Source: CAVVIH01 sp963748295
Lineage (GTDB): Bacteria > Acidobacteriota > Vicinamibacteria > Vicinamibacterales > 2-12-FULL-66-21
Assembly (NCBI GenBank): GCA_963748295.1
Contig: CAVVIH010000004.1
Location: 62,001 to 126,000, forward strand
Length of the DNA stretch: 64,000 bases
Direction: 5' to 3'
Shown here: piece by piece, positions 17,674 through 27,912 of the stretch
Layout: each line of letters begins with the position of its first letter
Position numbering within the stretch: the first letter of the stretch is position 1
The notes under the pieces: model-generated
What the model was told of the DNA's origin: nothing
Database searches by the model: none
The model's input: the letters and a program-made list of their open reading frames with translations, nothing else
Program-made: the position numbers and the translations under genes

Positions 17674-20046
17674 TTACCGCCGCATCTTGTCGATTCCGCT
17701 CTCCACGCCGCTGCGATAGCACAGAATCCGCGCACTGAAGGACTGCCCGAGCACGCCGAGCTGCTTGAGATCGAGCGTGTTCTTCTCGTCAGGACTGACG
17801 CGCGCGGCCAGCCCGTTCGCCGTCAGAAACGCGCGCAGCTCCTTCGCCTTGATCGCGAAATTGACGTTCTGCGGCACGAACGTCTGCTTCCCCTGCTGGA
17901 TGGGGTTGAGGCCCGCCTGCACGACCCCGATCACGCGACCGTGGTCGTCGAGCAGCGCGCCGCCGGAGTTGCCGGGCTGCACCGGCGTCGAGAACTGCAG
18001 CCGCGTCGCATCGTCTTCGATGCCCGCGCGGGCGGTGACGGTGCCGGTCGTCAGGCTGCCGGAGCTGGCGAGCAGACCGGTGAGCGGAAACCCGAAGACC
18101 GTCGCCCGTTCGCCAAGCGCCGGCTCTTCGGGCGCGAACGCCACCAGCCGGGTCTTGATCGTTTTCGCGGGTTCGGCGCGGACCTGCAGGAGCGCGAGGT
18201 CCAGATCCATGTTCGCGGCCATCACGCGCACGTCGGCGGTGATGCCGTCGGCGGTCTGCACGGCGATCTTGGCGCATTCGCCGATGACGTGCTCGTTGGT
18301 GATGGCGACGCCGACGTCGGTGAAGAATCCGGTGCCGGTGCTGGTCAACTCCATCTCCGACAAGTCGTTCGCTTCCTGTTCGAATTCCCGTGCCATTCGC
18401 TGCGCATCCGTGATTTCGCCGGGAGACAGCAGGGCCGCGATCTGGTCGCGCCGCTCGCGGGCGCCTTCGTACTCTTTCGCGGTCGCCAGGCTGTAGAACA
18501 CGTGCGAGAGCTTGAGCGATGCGCGGTTGCCGGTGCGATCGAACATCCTCGCGAGCACGTGACCGCCATAGTGCATGCCGACCGCGCTGCCGCGGAACGC
18601 AGCCCGCATCGACCACCGCAGCGACTCGACATCGTCCTGCTTCATCAGCTTGCCGGAGTAATGGTGGTAGCCGAGCAGCGCCTGCGAGTGAGCATTGCCC
18701 TGACGCGCCGCTCGGACCAGCCACGCGCGCGCGAGATCGTAGTCCTGCGGAACACCGGAGCCGCCGTCGTAGTAGACGTTGTAAAGGTTGTGCTGGGCTT
18801 CGGCGATGCCGGCGGCCGTCGCCGCGCGGCGCCAGTGATCGATGGCCTCCGACCACCGCTTGTTCTCGGAGGCGAAGCTGCCAAGGTTCCCATGCGCTGC
18901 GAGATACCCCTGCGAGGCCGCGCGCTCAAACCAGCGCGCCGCGGTTGGCTTGTCCGCCGCCAGGCCGCCGCCGAACCAGTAAGCCTGGGCCATGTAGAAG
19001 AGCATCCGCCCGTCAGGCTTCGACGGCGGCTCGACGGCCTGTTTGACGAGCGCCAGGCCTCTCGTCTGATCCTTCGGCACGTCGAATCCCCACAGGAGCC
19101 TGTTGCCAAGCCGTCCCGCGGTCTCCATGTGGCCCTGACCGATCGCGGCGGTGGCGAGACGCAGACCTTCTTCGTCGTTTCGCGGCACGTTGCTCCCGGC
19201 GAAATACATCCGCGAGAGCAGCGCGTTCGCACTGGCGTCTCCGCCTTCAGCAGCCTGACGCATCCGCTGGAGCCCGCGCGCAGGATCGCCGCGATAGAGC
19301 TCTACGAGTCCGGGCGGATCTCCGCTTCGATCGACCAGACGATCGCCGGCCGCGACGATGGCGCCGTCAATCGCGGCGCTGCCGGCGGGGTTGTCTGCCG
19401 GACCGGCCGCGAAGATGGCGATCACGCAAGCCAAGGCAAAGCTGCGCAGCTGCTTGCCCGGGGCAAGGCTGAGCGCGAGTCCGGGCGCAATCAGCGAGGC
19501 CCAGCCGCTCGCGTGCCTCGCCTGCAGCGAGTAGACCACCATCGACTTCGATTGATCGTCGAGACTGGATTGCTGCAGCGCCGCGTTGACCGGATGCGAG
19601 CGGGAGATCGCGGGCGCCAGTTCCGCGAACAGGCCGCGCGCCGCTCGATGCAGCACGAAGCCAAACAGCAGGATGGCCGCGGCATACGCGATCAGCTGTG
19701 CCTGGAGCAGCGGCGTGCCATCGCGCGTGAGGATTGACACGAGCTTCGCCTGGCCAAGCAGAAGCCAGCTTCGAAGCGGCGTTATGAGAAGAAATGCGAT
19801 CGGGCCGCCGACGAGCAGCGCGATGTAGACCGCTACGCCCTTTCGGTACAGCTGATCGGACAGCCCCTGCAGCCGATTGAGATGCTGAACTGGGGCGTCG
19901 GCCGCCGGCGGCGCGGCAGGCACCGAGACGGCCGCCACTCTTTGTTGGGTTTCGGCCTGCAGTTTTCGGATCAGCCGATCGTACTGTTCCTGCGTCAGCT
20001 GCCCTTCCGCGAGCTGGCGAGACAGCACTTCCTGGATATCAGGCAT
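17674..20046 (-). CDS. Membrane protein with Sel1 repeats and a trypsin-like (Deg-type) protease domain
   Basis: Encodes 790 residues. N-terminus: a short SHOCT-like helix (LTQEQYDRLIRKL), then membrane segments around 75-100, 115-140 and 190-220. The middle (about 255-500) holds several Sel1/TPR-like repeats, including A-R-W-F-E-R-A-A-S-Q-G-Y and A-R-A-W-L-V-R-A-A-R-Q-G-N. The C-terminus (570-745) is a chymotrypsin-fold domain with H586 (TNEHVIG), D616 (MDLDLALL) and S694 (PGNSGGAL), all intact. No PDZ domain is visible. It is probably a surface or periplasmic protease whose Sel1 repeats bind partners. It converges with the lipid-cluster operon, only 23 bases apart. Confidence 0.87.
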   Translation of the reverse strand: MPDIQEVLSRQLAEGQLTQEQYDRLIRKLQAETQQRVAAVSVPAAPPAADAPVQHLNRLQGLSDQLYRKGVAVYIALLVGGPIAFLLITPLRSWLLLGQAKLVSILTRDGTPLLQAQLIAYAAAILLFGFVLHRAARGLFAELAPAISRSHPVNAALQQSSLDDQSKSMVVYSLQARHASGWASLIAPGLALSLAPGKQLRSFALACVIAIFAAGPADNPAGSAAIDGAIVAAGDRLVDRSGDPPGLVELYRGDPARGLQRMRQAAEGGDASANALLSRMYFAGSNVPRNDEEGLRLATAAIGQGHMETAGRLGNRLLWGFDVPKDQTRGLALVKQAVEPPSKPDGRMLFYMAQAYWFGGGLAADKPTAARWFERAASQGYLAAHGNLGSFASENKRWSEAIDHWRRAATAAGIAEAQHNLYNVYYDGGSGVPQDYDLARAWLVRAARQGNAHSQALLGYHHYSGKLMKQDDVESLRWSMRAAFRGSAVGMHYGGHVLARMFDRTGNRASLKLSHVFYSLATAKEYEGARERRDQIAALLSPGEITDAQRMAREFEQEANDLSEMELTSTGTGFFTDVGVAITNEHVIGECAKIAVQTADGITADVRVMAANMDLDLALLQVRAEPAKTIKTRLVAFAPEEPALGERATVFGFPLTGLLASSGSLTTGTVTARAGIEDDATRLQFSTPVQPGNSGGALLDDHGRVIGVVQAGLNPIQQGKQTFVPQNVNFAIKAKELRAFLTANGLAARVSPDEKNTLDLKQLGVLGQSFSARILCYRSGVESGIDKMRR

Positions 20047-20193
20047 GGGTCCTCCCGCGGGGTGGGTGGAGCTTACCCGCGGGCAGGCTGAAACTCAAGC
20101 AAATGGTCCTAAACGCTTCATAGCCTCGAAGATCGCCCCCATGGCGCGAAATTCCCGCCGTTTCCGCCATCAATAGATGACGACGAGGCCTCC

Positions 20194-20772
20194 ATGATAA
20201 AAGACGACGGGATCACTATGTCCGACCAAGACATCACCCAGCTGATCGCCCAGGTCCGGAGAGGGGACGAAGCCGCCTCCGAGGACCTCTTCCGCCGCGT
20301 GTATCGCGAACTGCGGCACCTCGCCGCCTACTACATGCGCAGCGAGCGGCGGGACCACACGCTGCAACCGACCGCGCTCGTGCACGAGGCGTATCTGCGG
20401 CTGATCGATCAGCGCGATCTGCCCGGCGAGAGCCGCGCCCACTTCTTCGGCGTCGCCGCGAGCGTGATGCGGCGCATCCTGATCGATCACGCGCGGGCGC
20501 ATCGAGCGGACAAGCGCGGCGGACGTGACGTGAAGGTGCCGCTCGACGAGGCGCCGGCCCTTGCCGCTGAGAATCTCGGGTACCTGATCGAAGTCGATCA
20601 GGCGCTCGAGCGGCTCGCCGCCCTCGACCCGCGCCAGGCGCGCATCGTCGAGCTCCGGTTCTTCGGCGGGCTGTCGATCGAAGAGATCGCCAACATCCTC
20701 GACATCGGGCCGCGCACGGTGGACCGCGACTGGCGGCTTGCCAAGGCGTGGCTGCGCAGCGAGCTCGAGTAG
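20194..20772 (+). CDS. ECF-type RNA polymerase sigma factor
   Basis: Encodes 192 residues; an internal ATG at 20218 (MSDQDITQLI) is an equally likely start. Region 2 is ELRHLAAYYMRSERRDHTLQPTALVHEAYLRL, the signature of the acidobacterial/planctomycete sigma family found beside Ser/Thr kinases. Region 4 is RIVELRFFGGLSIEEIANIL followed by the DNA-recognition helix. No anti-sigma gene follows; the kinase 26 bases downstream is the likely regulator, as is common for this family. Confidence 0.92.
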   Translation: MIKDDGITMSDQDITQLIAQVRRGDEAASEDLFRRVYRELRHLAAYYMRSERRDHTLQPTALVHEAYLRLIDQRDLPGESRAHFFGVAASVMRRILIDHARAHRADKRGGRDVKVPLDEAPALAAENLGYLIEVDQALERLAALDPRQARIVELRFFGGLSIEEIANILDIGPRTVDRDWRLAKAWLRSELE

Positions 20773-20776
20773 GCGG

Positions 20777-20782
20777 TATAAT
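20777..20782 (+). promoter_or_regulatory. TATAAT -10-like element before the kinase gene
   Basis: A perfect TATAAT stands in the 26-base gap between the sigma gene stop and the kinase ATG, within GC-rich sequence. There is no convincing -35 at 17 bases, so it may serve an extended or alternative sigma. It would give a leader of only about ten bases. Confidence 0.35.
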
Positions 20783-20798
20783 CCGCGCCTTCACTCCC

Positions 20799-23724
20799 AT
20801 GACTCCCGAACGCTGGCAACGGATTAAAGAGATCTGTCAGGTCCTGCTGGATCACGAAGCGGACGAGCGCGGCGCGCTCATCAAGCAGTTGTGCGCAGGC
20901 GACGACGAGCTGCAACGTCAGGTCGAAGCCATGCTGGCGGGCGCGGCGGAAGGGGACAGCGTCCTCGGACGGCCTGCCTGGGAACTGCTCGGAATTCCCG
21001 TGACGCAGCGTTCCGTTTCGACGGCCGCTACGTCATCGACACCCATCCCGGACACAATCGGCAGCTACCGGATCCTGCGCCTGGTCGGCGAAGGCGGGAT
21101 GGGCGTCGTCTACGAGGCGCAGCAGATCCATCCGCACCGCATCGTCGCGCTGAAGGTGATCAAGCCCGGACTGGCGAACGAGGAGGTGCTGCGGCGGTTC
21201 CAGCAGGAATCACAGGCGCTCGGGCGGCTGCAGCATCCTGGCATCGCGCAGATTTACGAGGCGGGCACGGCGGACAGCGGCTTCGGCCCGCAGCCGTACT
21301 TCGCGATGGAGTTCATCCGCGGCGAGACGCTGACGGACTACGTGAACTCGCATCGTCTGAGCGTTCCGCAGCGGCTCGAGATCATGGCGAAGATCTGCGA
21401 CGCGGTCGATCACGCGCACCAGCGCGGGCTGATCCATCGCGATCTGAAGCCCGGCAACATCATCGTCGACGAAAGCGGCCAGCCGAAAATCCTCGACTTC
21501 GGCGTCGTCCGCCTGACCGACAGCGACGTGCAGGCGTCGCGCCAGACGGATATCGGACAGCTGCTGGGGACGCTGGCTTACATGAGCCCGGAGCAGGTGC
21601 TCGCGGATCCGCTGGAGGTGGATACGCGGAGCGACGTCTACGCGCTCGGCGTCATCCTCTACGAACTGCTCGCGCGAACACTGCCGTACTCGATCAGCCG
21701 GAAGGTGCACGAGGCAGTGCTGACGATCCAGCAGGAGGATCCGAAGCGCCTCAGCTCGATCAGCAAGATCTATCGCGGCGACCTCGACACCATCGCGGCG
21801 AAGGCGCTCGAGAAGGACAAGACCCGGCGCTATGGATCGGCGGCATTGCTTGCGTCGGACATCCGGCATTACCTGCAGGACGAACCCATCACCGCACGGC
21901 CGCCGAGCGCGAGCTACCGGCTGGGAAAGTTCGTCCGCCGTCATCGCGCGCTGGTCACCGGGGCCGCCGTTGTTTTTATCGTCCTTGCCGGCGGCATCGT
22001 CGCGACGACCCGCGAGGCGATTCGCGCGCGGCGGGCAGAACGGGCGGCGGTGGCGTCCGAGCAGGCTTCGCAAGCGGTCAGCGAATTTCTGACGAACGAT
22101 CTGCTCGCGCAGGCAAGCGCCTACGCGCAGGCGGGGCCATCACGGAAGCCGGACCCTGACCTGAAGGTCCGCACCGCACTCGATCGCGCGGCCGCACGGG
22201 TCGGCGACAAGTTCGCGAATCAGCCTGACATCGAGTCGTCCATCCGCCGCACCATCGGCCGCACGTATCGCGATCTCGGTCTGTATGCCGAGGCGCAGAA
22301 GCAACTCGAGCGGTCGTTCGAGCTGAAGCAGAAGCTGATCCCCGAGACGCACGAGGACATGCTTGGCGTGACGGACGACCTGGCGAACGTCTATTACCTG
22401 CAGGGCAAGTACAGACCTCGTCATCCCGACGCTCCAGCGATTGATTGAAATCAGGCGCCGGATGTCAGGCGACGAGCATCCGGATACTCTCCTCGCCATG
22501 AACAACCTCGGGCTGGTTTACAGCTTTGCCGGCAAGGACGACCTCGCGGCGCCGCTGCTCGAGAAGACGCTCGAGATCAGACGACGTGTTTCAGGCCCCG
22601 AGCACGCGGCGGCGATCACCATCATGGCGAACCTGTCGCAGGTTTACCACCGTCAGGGCAAACACGAAGAGGCTGAAGTGCTCGGCAAGCAGGCGATCGA
22701 AATCGGACGCCGCGTCAAAGGCGAAGAGCACCCGGACGTGATTTCGAGCATGAACAATCTGTCGACGATCTACCTGGCGCAGGCCAAGTATGCCGACGCT
22801 GAAGTGCTCCTCGATCAGACGCTTGCGATCCGGCGGCGTGTGCTCGGCGACGAGCATCCGGCCACGCTGACCACGATCAACAATCTCGGGAATGTCTACA
22901 TCGAGCAAGGCAGACTCGAGGAAGCGGAAAAGGTCTTCACGAAGCTGCTGGAGGATCGCAAGCGCGTCATCGGCGAGAGCCATCCGAACACGCTGCTCAC
23001 GATGAACAACCTGGCGCGGATTCACAGAAACCTCGGCGACAATCGCGCGGCCGCGGGGCTCCTGGTGAAGGCGCTCGAGATTCAGCGCCGCGTCCAGGGT
23101 CCCGAGCACCCGGCCACGCTGCAGGTGATGGCCAACCTCGCGGCCATTTACCGCCTCGAGGGCAAATACGATCAGGCGAAATCGATGCTCGAGACGGTGC
23201 TGGAAGCACGCACGCGCGTTTCCGGACCGGAGCATCCGGATACGTTGTTCGAGATGGAGAGGCTTGCGCTGGTCCATCAGAGCCTGGGGCAGTACACGCG
23301 GGCCGAGGAGCTGCTGACGAAGTGCGACGAAGCACGCCGCCGCGTCCTGGGCGAACAGCATCGCGAACGGCTGAATGGCCTGCGCGCGCTCGGGCAGGTG
23401 TTCGACTCACAAGGGAAGACCGACCAGGCCCTCCAGGCGTTCCGGACGTCGCTCGAAGGTTACGAGAAGACGGGGGTGGAATCCTGGGAGCGGTATCTGT
23501 GTCAGAGCCGGCTGGGCGTCTCGCTTGCCGCCCGGAAGGACTATGCGCAGGCGGAGCCGATGCTCGTCGCCGGGCATGACGGCATGAGCCGTCACCGTTC
23601 CGCGATGCCGGCGAGCGAGCGTCATTATCTCGACGAGACCGCCCGGACGCTCGTTCAGCTCTATAAGGCGTCCAACAAGCAGTCTGCCGCCGCCGAATGG
23701 GAAGCGAAGATCAACGGAAGGTAG
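20799..23724 (+). CDS. Membrane Ser/Thr protein kinase with long TPR tail, frameshifted between the two parts
   Basis: Starts at MTPERWQRIKEICQ, typical of this kinase class. The kinase domain (88-375) has GEGGMGVVYEA, K119, HRDLKPGN with D215, DFG at 233-235 and MSPEQ. A single membrane helix follows near 383-405. The first frame stops at 22448; reading from about 22411 in the +1 frame gives YTDLVIPTLQRLIEIRRR and about ten 42-residue kinesin-light-chain-like TPRs to 23724 (motif RRRV-G-EHP-TL-T-NNL). A 2-base loss in TACACAGAC fits. I treat it as one protein of about 975 residues. It pairs with the sigma factor upstream: an environmental signal sensed by the TPR part may control the kinase. 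Confidence 0.87.
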
Positions 23725-23737
23725 TTCTCCGGCTGTT

Positions 23738-23869
23738 TCAGATGAACCGGCGGTTACTGAGGCTTGCAACCGTCCAGGTCTTTTCGCATCCGCGGCAGCG
23801 CCAGAAGGTCTTCTCGGTGAGGACCTTCGCCAGCGTGTCGATGATCTTGCCCTTGCAGAACGGACACAT
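23738..23869 (-). CDS. Tiny zinc-ribbon protein (43 residues)
   Basis: Reading the minus strand from the ATG at 23869 gives MCPFCKGKIIDTLAKVLTEK and then TFWRCRGCEKTW, ending RRFI. The spacing CPFC-x22-CRGC forms a four-Cys zinc ribbon, as in small transcription- or ribosome-associated proteins. It is too short for usual gene callers. It stands alone in the gap between the kinase gene, whose tail it converges with, and the small-protein operon at 24146. Function unknown; the Cys spacing is the main evidence for coding. Confidence 0.6.
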   Translation of the reverse strand: MCPFCKGKIIDTLAKVLTEKTFWRCRGCEKTWTVASLSNRRFI

Positions 23870-23984
23870 GGTTGGCCGTGTGATACCCGTTGTTCCCCGG
23901 TGATGCTGTCATTCCTGCTGCCTCTTCTCCGAAATTGTCCTAGATCTCTCTCTGTGCATTAGCGCACGTTTCGCCCTGTGACCG

Positions 23985-24002
23985 CTGTTCAACAGTGAAC
24001 AG
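23985..24002. promoter_or_regulatory. Inverted repeat, possible operator
   Basis: CTGTTCAACAGTGAACAG is an almost perfect dyad (CTGTTC / GAACAG around ACAGT). It stands 144 bases before the small-protein operon and 116 bases upstream of the zinc-ribbon start, so it could serve either. The arms do not match the usual LexA or FNR consensus; the protein that would bind is unknown. Confidence 0.3.
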
Positions 24003-24145
24003 TCGGCACACGTCAGGGCGGCGTAGTATTGCTGGACTCACTACGGCGTCCCCGTTGTGACCCGATAGTTGCGGTCCGCTCCCGCCCGCGGTCCTCGCAT
24101 TCTGGCTCGACAGGTCGCCCTTCGCGCTATCTGAAAGGACTTCCC

Positions 24146-24376
24146 ATGCATCCCTCACGAGGCGATCGCAGACCGTGCAGTGTCGGAGACTGCGGCGGCA
24201 CGATGCAGTTCGGCCGCCGCCGGCAGAACGGTTCGGGCTCCAGCACCGCGCCGAAGCCAAACCCAGAGACACTCGACGACACCGGGTGGATTTGCAGCAG
24301 CGAGCCCGATCACTTCGCCGCAGTCCCCGTGGGCCTCGCCGCCGTGCACGCGGCAGAAGCTGGGACGGATCTATGA
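24146..24376 (+). CDS. Small Cys-containing hypothetical protein
   Basis: Encodes 76 residues from an ATG with GAAAGGA seven bases upstream. Key segments are CSVGDCGGTMQFGRRR near the start and GWICSSEPDHFA later. A C-x4-C pair and a later C and H suggest a small metal-binding ribbon. Its stop overlaps the next start (ATGA). It and its neighbour form a two-gene leader to the glycosyltransferase operon. No function is known to me. Confidence 0.6.
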   Translation: MHPSRGDRRPCSVGDCGGTMQFGRRRQNGSGSSTAPKPNPETLDDTGWICSSEPDHFAAVPVGLAAVHAAEAGTDL

Positions 24377-24594
24377 CGACGGTCACCCTTTCGGCGACGC
24401 GGGGACGATCCGATCAGGAGCAGCGCTGTGCCGCGTGCGGCGCGCGATTCGTGCCGTTGGAGGATTCCGGATCGCGTGTCCTTTCCATCAGCGCCCCGGA
24501 GCAGGCGTCATTCACCGCGCTGATGTGCGGTGGCTGCTTTTCCAAATGGTCGCACGGGACCACGATGACGCTCCGCAACAATGGCACCAGTTGA
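24373..24594 (+). CDS. Small zinc-ribbon protein
   Basis: Encodes 73 residues. Two CxxC knuckles, CAAC at 19-22 and CGGC at 52-55, about 30 residues apart, predict a zinc ribbon. The start overlaps the previous stop by 4 bases and the stop is 13 bases before the glycosyltransferase ATG. It could be an accessory or regulatory protein for the glycan genes; this rests on operon position only. Confidence 0.6.
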   Translation: MTTVTLSATRGRSDQEQRCAACGARFVPLEDSGSRVLSISAPEQASFTALMCGGCFSKWSHGTTMTLRNNGTS

Positions 24595-24607
24595 GGCCCC
24601 TCACGAT

Positions 24608-26896
24608 ATGAATTCTGGAGAATTGAAACGCTTCGCCGTTCTCGGCAACCACCTGCCGCGCCAGTGCGGCATTGCCACGTTCACGACCCACCTCACCGAG
24701 GCGCTCGCCAACGAGCTGCCGCACGCCGACGGCTTCGTGCTCGCGATGAACGACGCCGGCCGCCGGCATGCGTATCCTTCCCGGGTCCGGTTCGAGATCG
24801 CCGAAAGCGACCTTGGCTCCTACCGGCGCGCGGCGGACTTCCTGAACGTCAACCAGGTGGATGTGCTCTCGGTGCAGCACGAGTACGGGATCTTCGGCGG
24901 CAAGGCCGGCGCGCACGTGCTCACGCTGCTGCGCGAGCTTCGCGTACCGATCGTGACAACGCTGCACACGGTCCTTTCGGCGCCCAATCCCGCGCAGCTG
25001 GCGGTGATCGAGGAGCTGGCGCGGCTTTCCAACCACCTCGTCGTCATGAGCACATCAGGCGCCGAGCTGCTGCGGGGGGTCCACGGCATCTCCAACGACC
25101 AGATTGAGTTGATCCCGCATGGCATCCCGCACGTGCCGGTCGACAGCCGGAGCAAGCACCGGCTGGGCGTCGCCGGCAAGACGGTGATTCTGACGTTCGG
25201 ACTGTTGTCGCGGGACAAGGGCATCGAGCATGTCATCGACGCGTTGCCGGCGATCCTGGCGGTCCACCCCGACACCATCTACATCGTCCTCGGCGCGACG
25301 CATCCGCATGTGATCGAACACGAGGGGGAGTCGTACCGCTTGATGCTCGAGTCGCGGGCGGAACATCTCGGCGTCGCCGACAGCTTGTTCTTCCACAACC
25401 GGTTCGTCAGCCAGGACGAGCTGACCGAGTTCCTGTCGGCCGCGGACATTTACATCACGCCGTACCTTCAGCCTGAACAAATCACGTCGGGCACGCTGGC
25501 TTATGCCGTTGGCGCAGGCAAGGCCGTCGTGTCGACGCCGTACATCTACGCGCGCGAGCTTCTCGCCGACGGGCGCGGCGTCCTCGTACCGTGGCGGGAT
25601 TCGAACGCGATTGCACGGGAGCTGATCGACTTGATCGGCGACCACGGCCGGCGCGAGGCCATGTGCGCGCGGGCGGCCGCCTACGGCGTAGGCATGACGT
25701 GGCCGGCGGTCGGCGCCCGCTACGCGGCGAGCCTCTCGCGGGCGATGACCGAGAATACGCACCGCCGCCGTACGTCCTTCCGCGCGCGGTCACTGGCGAG
25801 CCGCCCCGCCGGGTTGCCCGAGATCAGTCTGAAGCACGTGCAGGCGATGACCGACGACACGGGGATGCTCCAGCACGCGATATTCAGCATTCCGCGCTAC
25901 GAAGACGGCTACTGCCTGGACGACAACGCGCGGGCATTGCTGCTCATGACCCTGCTCGGCGACGCAGGCACCGATGAGCCGCTGCTGGTCCGGGCGCTGG
26001 CGTCACGCTACCTGGCGTTCGTCAACCACGCCTTCGATCGGACGTCCGGCCGTTTCAGAAACTTTCTCTCGTACTCGCGGCAGTGGCTCGAGCCCTGCGG
26101 ATCGGAGGACAGCCACGGACGCGCGTTGTGGGCGCTCGGTGCTGTCGTGGGCCGCGCCGGCGATCCTGGCCGGCACAGTCTGGCGGGCGATCTGTTCCAC
26201 GCGGCGAGGCCCTCGGTCGGCACATTCACGAGCCCGCGGGCCTGGGCCTACGCACTCCTCGGGATCGATGAGTACCTGCGCGCCTTCCAGGGCGACACCG
26301 CCGTGGAAGCGCAGCGCGTCGAGCTCTCGCAGCGTCTGTTTGACTTGCTTCAGCGAACGGCGCAGCGGGATTGGCCCTGGTTCGAGTCATCCCTGACGTA
26401 CTGCAACGCCCGTTTGTCTCAAGCGCTCATCATCTCGGGTGACCGGATGCAACGAACGGACATGGTCGAGGCCGGCGTGCGCTCGCTCGATTGGCTCGTA
26501 TCCCTCCAATCCTCTCCGGACAAGCAATTTGCCGCGATCGGATCCAACGGGTTCTACGAGCGGGGGGCCGCACGCGCAGCGTTCGACCAGCAGCCCGTCG
26601 AAGCGTCGGGCATCGTATCGGCGTGCCTGGACGCGTACCGCGTGACCGGCGACGAACGCTGGAGAACACGCGGGCGGTGGGCGTTCAACTGGTTCCTCGG
26701 CGAGAACCATCTGCAGCACTGGCTCTACGACCCATCGACTGGCGGCTGTCGCGACGGACTGCATGTCGACAGGCCCAATCAGAACCAGGGTGCCGAGGCG
26801 ACGCTCTCGTGTCTGCTCGCCTTGCACGAGATTCGGGCACCCGAAGCGCTGGTCGTGCACGACGCGTCTGCGCGGGACCTGCAGGCAACATCATGA
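24608..26896 (+). CDS. GT4-family glycosyltransferase with a C-terminal helical (six-hairpin-like) domain
   Basis: Encodes 762 residues from MNSGELKRFAVLGNHLPRQC. The N-terminal half (1-385) is a GT-B glycosyltransferase: GIATFTTHLTEAL, VDVLSVQHEYGIFGG, ILTFGLLSRDKGIEH, YITPYLQPEQITSGTLAYAVGAGKAVVSTPY. The C-terminal half (about 400-750) is all-alpha with repeated W, Y and E motifs (YCLDDNARALLL, ALWALGAVVG, ACLDAYRVTGDERW), resembling alpha/alpha-barrel glycan enzymes. A glycosyltransferase fused to such a domain and followed by a GH130 protein suggests a combined synthesis/turnover unit for a mannosyl-type glycan. It is coupled to the next gene by ATGA. Confidence 0.85.
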   Translation: MNSGELKRFAVLGNHLPRQCGIATFTTHLTEALANELPHADGFVLAMNDAGRRHAYPSRVRFEIAESDLGSYRRAADFLNVNQVDVLSVQHEYGIFGGKAGAHVLTLLRELRVPIVTTLHTVLSAPNPAQLAVIEELARLSNHLVVMSTSGAELLRGVHGISNDQIELIPHGIPHVPVDSRSKHRLGVAGKTVILTFGLLSRDKGIEHVIDALPAILAVHPDTIYIVLGATHPHVIEHEGESYRLMLESRAEHLGVADSLFFHNRFVSQDELTEFLSAADIYITPYLQPEQITSGTLAYAVGAGKAVVSTPYIYARELLADGRGVLVPWRDSNAIARELIDLIGDHGRREAMCARAAAYGVGMTWPAVGARYAASLSRAMTENTHRRRTSFRARSLASRPAGLPEISLKHVQAMTDDTGMLQHAIFSIPRYEDGYCLDDNARALLLMTLLGDAGTDEPLLVRALASRYLAFVNHAFDRTSGRFRNFLSYSRQWLEPCGSEDSHGRALWALGAVVGRAGDPGRHSLAGDLFHAARPSVGTFTSPRAWAYALLGIDEYLRAFQGDTAVEAQRVELSQRLFDLLQRTAQRDWPWFESSLTYCNARLSQALIISGDRMQRTDMVEAGVRSLDWLVSLQSSPDKQFAAIGSNGFYERGAARAAFDQQPVEASGIVSACLDAYRVTGDERWRTRGRWAFNWFLGENHLQHWLYDPSTGGCRDGLHVDRPNQNQGAEATLSCLLALHEIRAPEALVVHDASARDLQATS

Positions 26897-27849
26897 CCTC
26901 GGTCCAGCACTACGAGACGCTGTTCCATCGACACGAGGGCAACCCGATTCTCACGGCGGCCGACTGGCCGTACCCGGCCCACACGGTGTTCAACGCTGGC
27001 GCGACCCGACTTCAGGACGGCACCACGTTGCTGCTCTGCAGGGTCGAGGACCGGCGTGGCCACTCGCATCTCTGCGCCGCCAGATCCGTCAACGGGATTG
27101 ACGGCTGGACGATCGATGCGCAGCCGACGCTCTGCCCCGACCCGGAACGCTATCCAGAAGAACTGTGGGGCATCGAAGACCCCCGGATCACTTTCGTCGA
27201 GGAGTTGGGCCGGTATGTCGTGGCCTATACCGCGTACAGTCGCGGAGGCCCCGGCGTTGCGCTCGCACTCACCGAGGATTTCCGTCACTTCGAGCGGCTC
27301 GGTCTCGTCATGCAGCCGGACGACAAGGATGCGGCGCTGCTCCCACGCCGCATCAACGGCAGCTTCGCTCTGCTGCATCGTCCCGTCACGGACCGGGGCG
27401 CGCACGTGTGGATCTCGTTCTCACCGGATCTCCGCAACTGGGGCGGCCACAAGCTGGTGCTGCCTGCACGTCGGGGCGCCTGGTGGGATGCGAATCGCGT
27501 CGGCCTGTCACCACCGCTCATCGAAACGCCGAGGGGGTGGCTGATGCTCTATCACGGCGTACGCCACACCGCAGCCGGGGTCCTGTATCGCCTGGGGCTG
27601 GCGCTCCTCGATCTCGAAACAGCCGAGCATTGCGTGCTGCGCGGCGATTCGTGGATCTTCGGTCCGGAGGCGCCGTACGAACGCGAGGGGGACGTCGGCT
27701 ACGTCACGTTTCCCTGCGGCTACACGCTGGGCGAAGACGGGGACGCCATCAACCTCTATTACGGCGCGGCCGACACGAGCATTGCCCTCGCGACCGGCAG
27801 CGTCGCGCATCTTCTTCGTTGGCTCGATGAGCACGGCACGGCGGGGTGA
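26893..27849 (+). CDS. GH130-family glycoside phosphorylase/hydrolase
   Basis: Encodes 318 residues. A five-bladed propeller typical of GH130 (formerly DUF377): GNPILTAADWP, FNAGATRLQDGTTLLLCRVEDRRG, LWGIEDPRITFVE, PRRINGSFALLHRP, and the closing GAADTSIALAT. Known members phosphorylyse beta-mannosides (mannosyl-glucose, mannobiose, mannosyl-N-acetylglucosamine); the exact linkage here cannot be read from sequence. Its start overlaps the glycosyltransferase stop, so the pair may make and recycle the same glycan. Confidence 0.85.
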   Translation: MTSVQHYETLFHRHEGNPILTAADWPYPAHTVFNAGATRLQDGTTLLLCRVEDRRGHSHLCAARSVNGIDGWTIDAQPTLCPDPERYPEELWGIEDPRITFVEELGRYVVAYTAYSRGGPGVALALTEDFRHFERLGLVMQPDDKDAALLPRRINGSFALLHRPVTDRGAHVWISFSPDLRNWGGHKLVLPARRGAWWDANRVGLSPPLIETPRGWLMLYHGVRHTAAGVLYRLGLALLDLETAEHCVLRGDSWIFGPEAPYEREGDVGYVTFPCGYTLGEDGDAINLYYGAADTSIALATGSVAHLLRWLDEHGTAG

Positions 27850-27912
27850 CCACACCTGCCGGCTGTGCAGTTTGGAACAGCTTCGCGCGGCACGCCCTGC
27901 TACGCTGATCAC

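Noticed and set aside
22400..22450. Programmed frameshift between kinase and TPR parts
   Set aside because: No slippery heptamer or downstream pseudoknot is evident, and other genes in the window show the same kind of indel.
23985..24002. LexA (SOS) box
   Set aside because: The dyad has CTGT-N10-ACAG spacing and its arms do not match LexA motifs; kept only as a generic inverted repeat.
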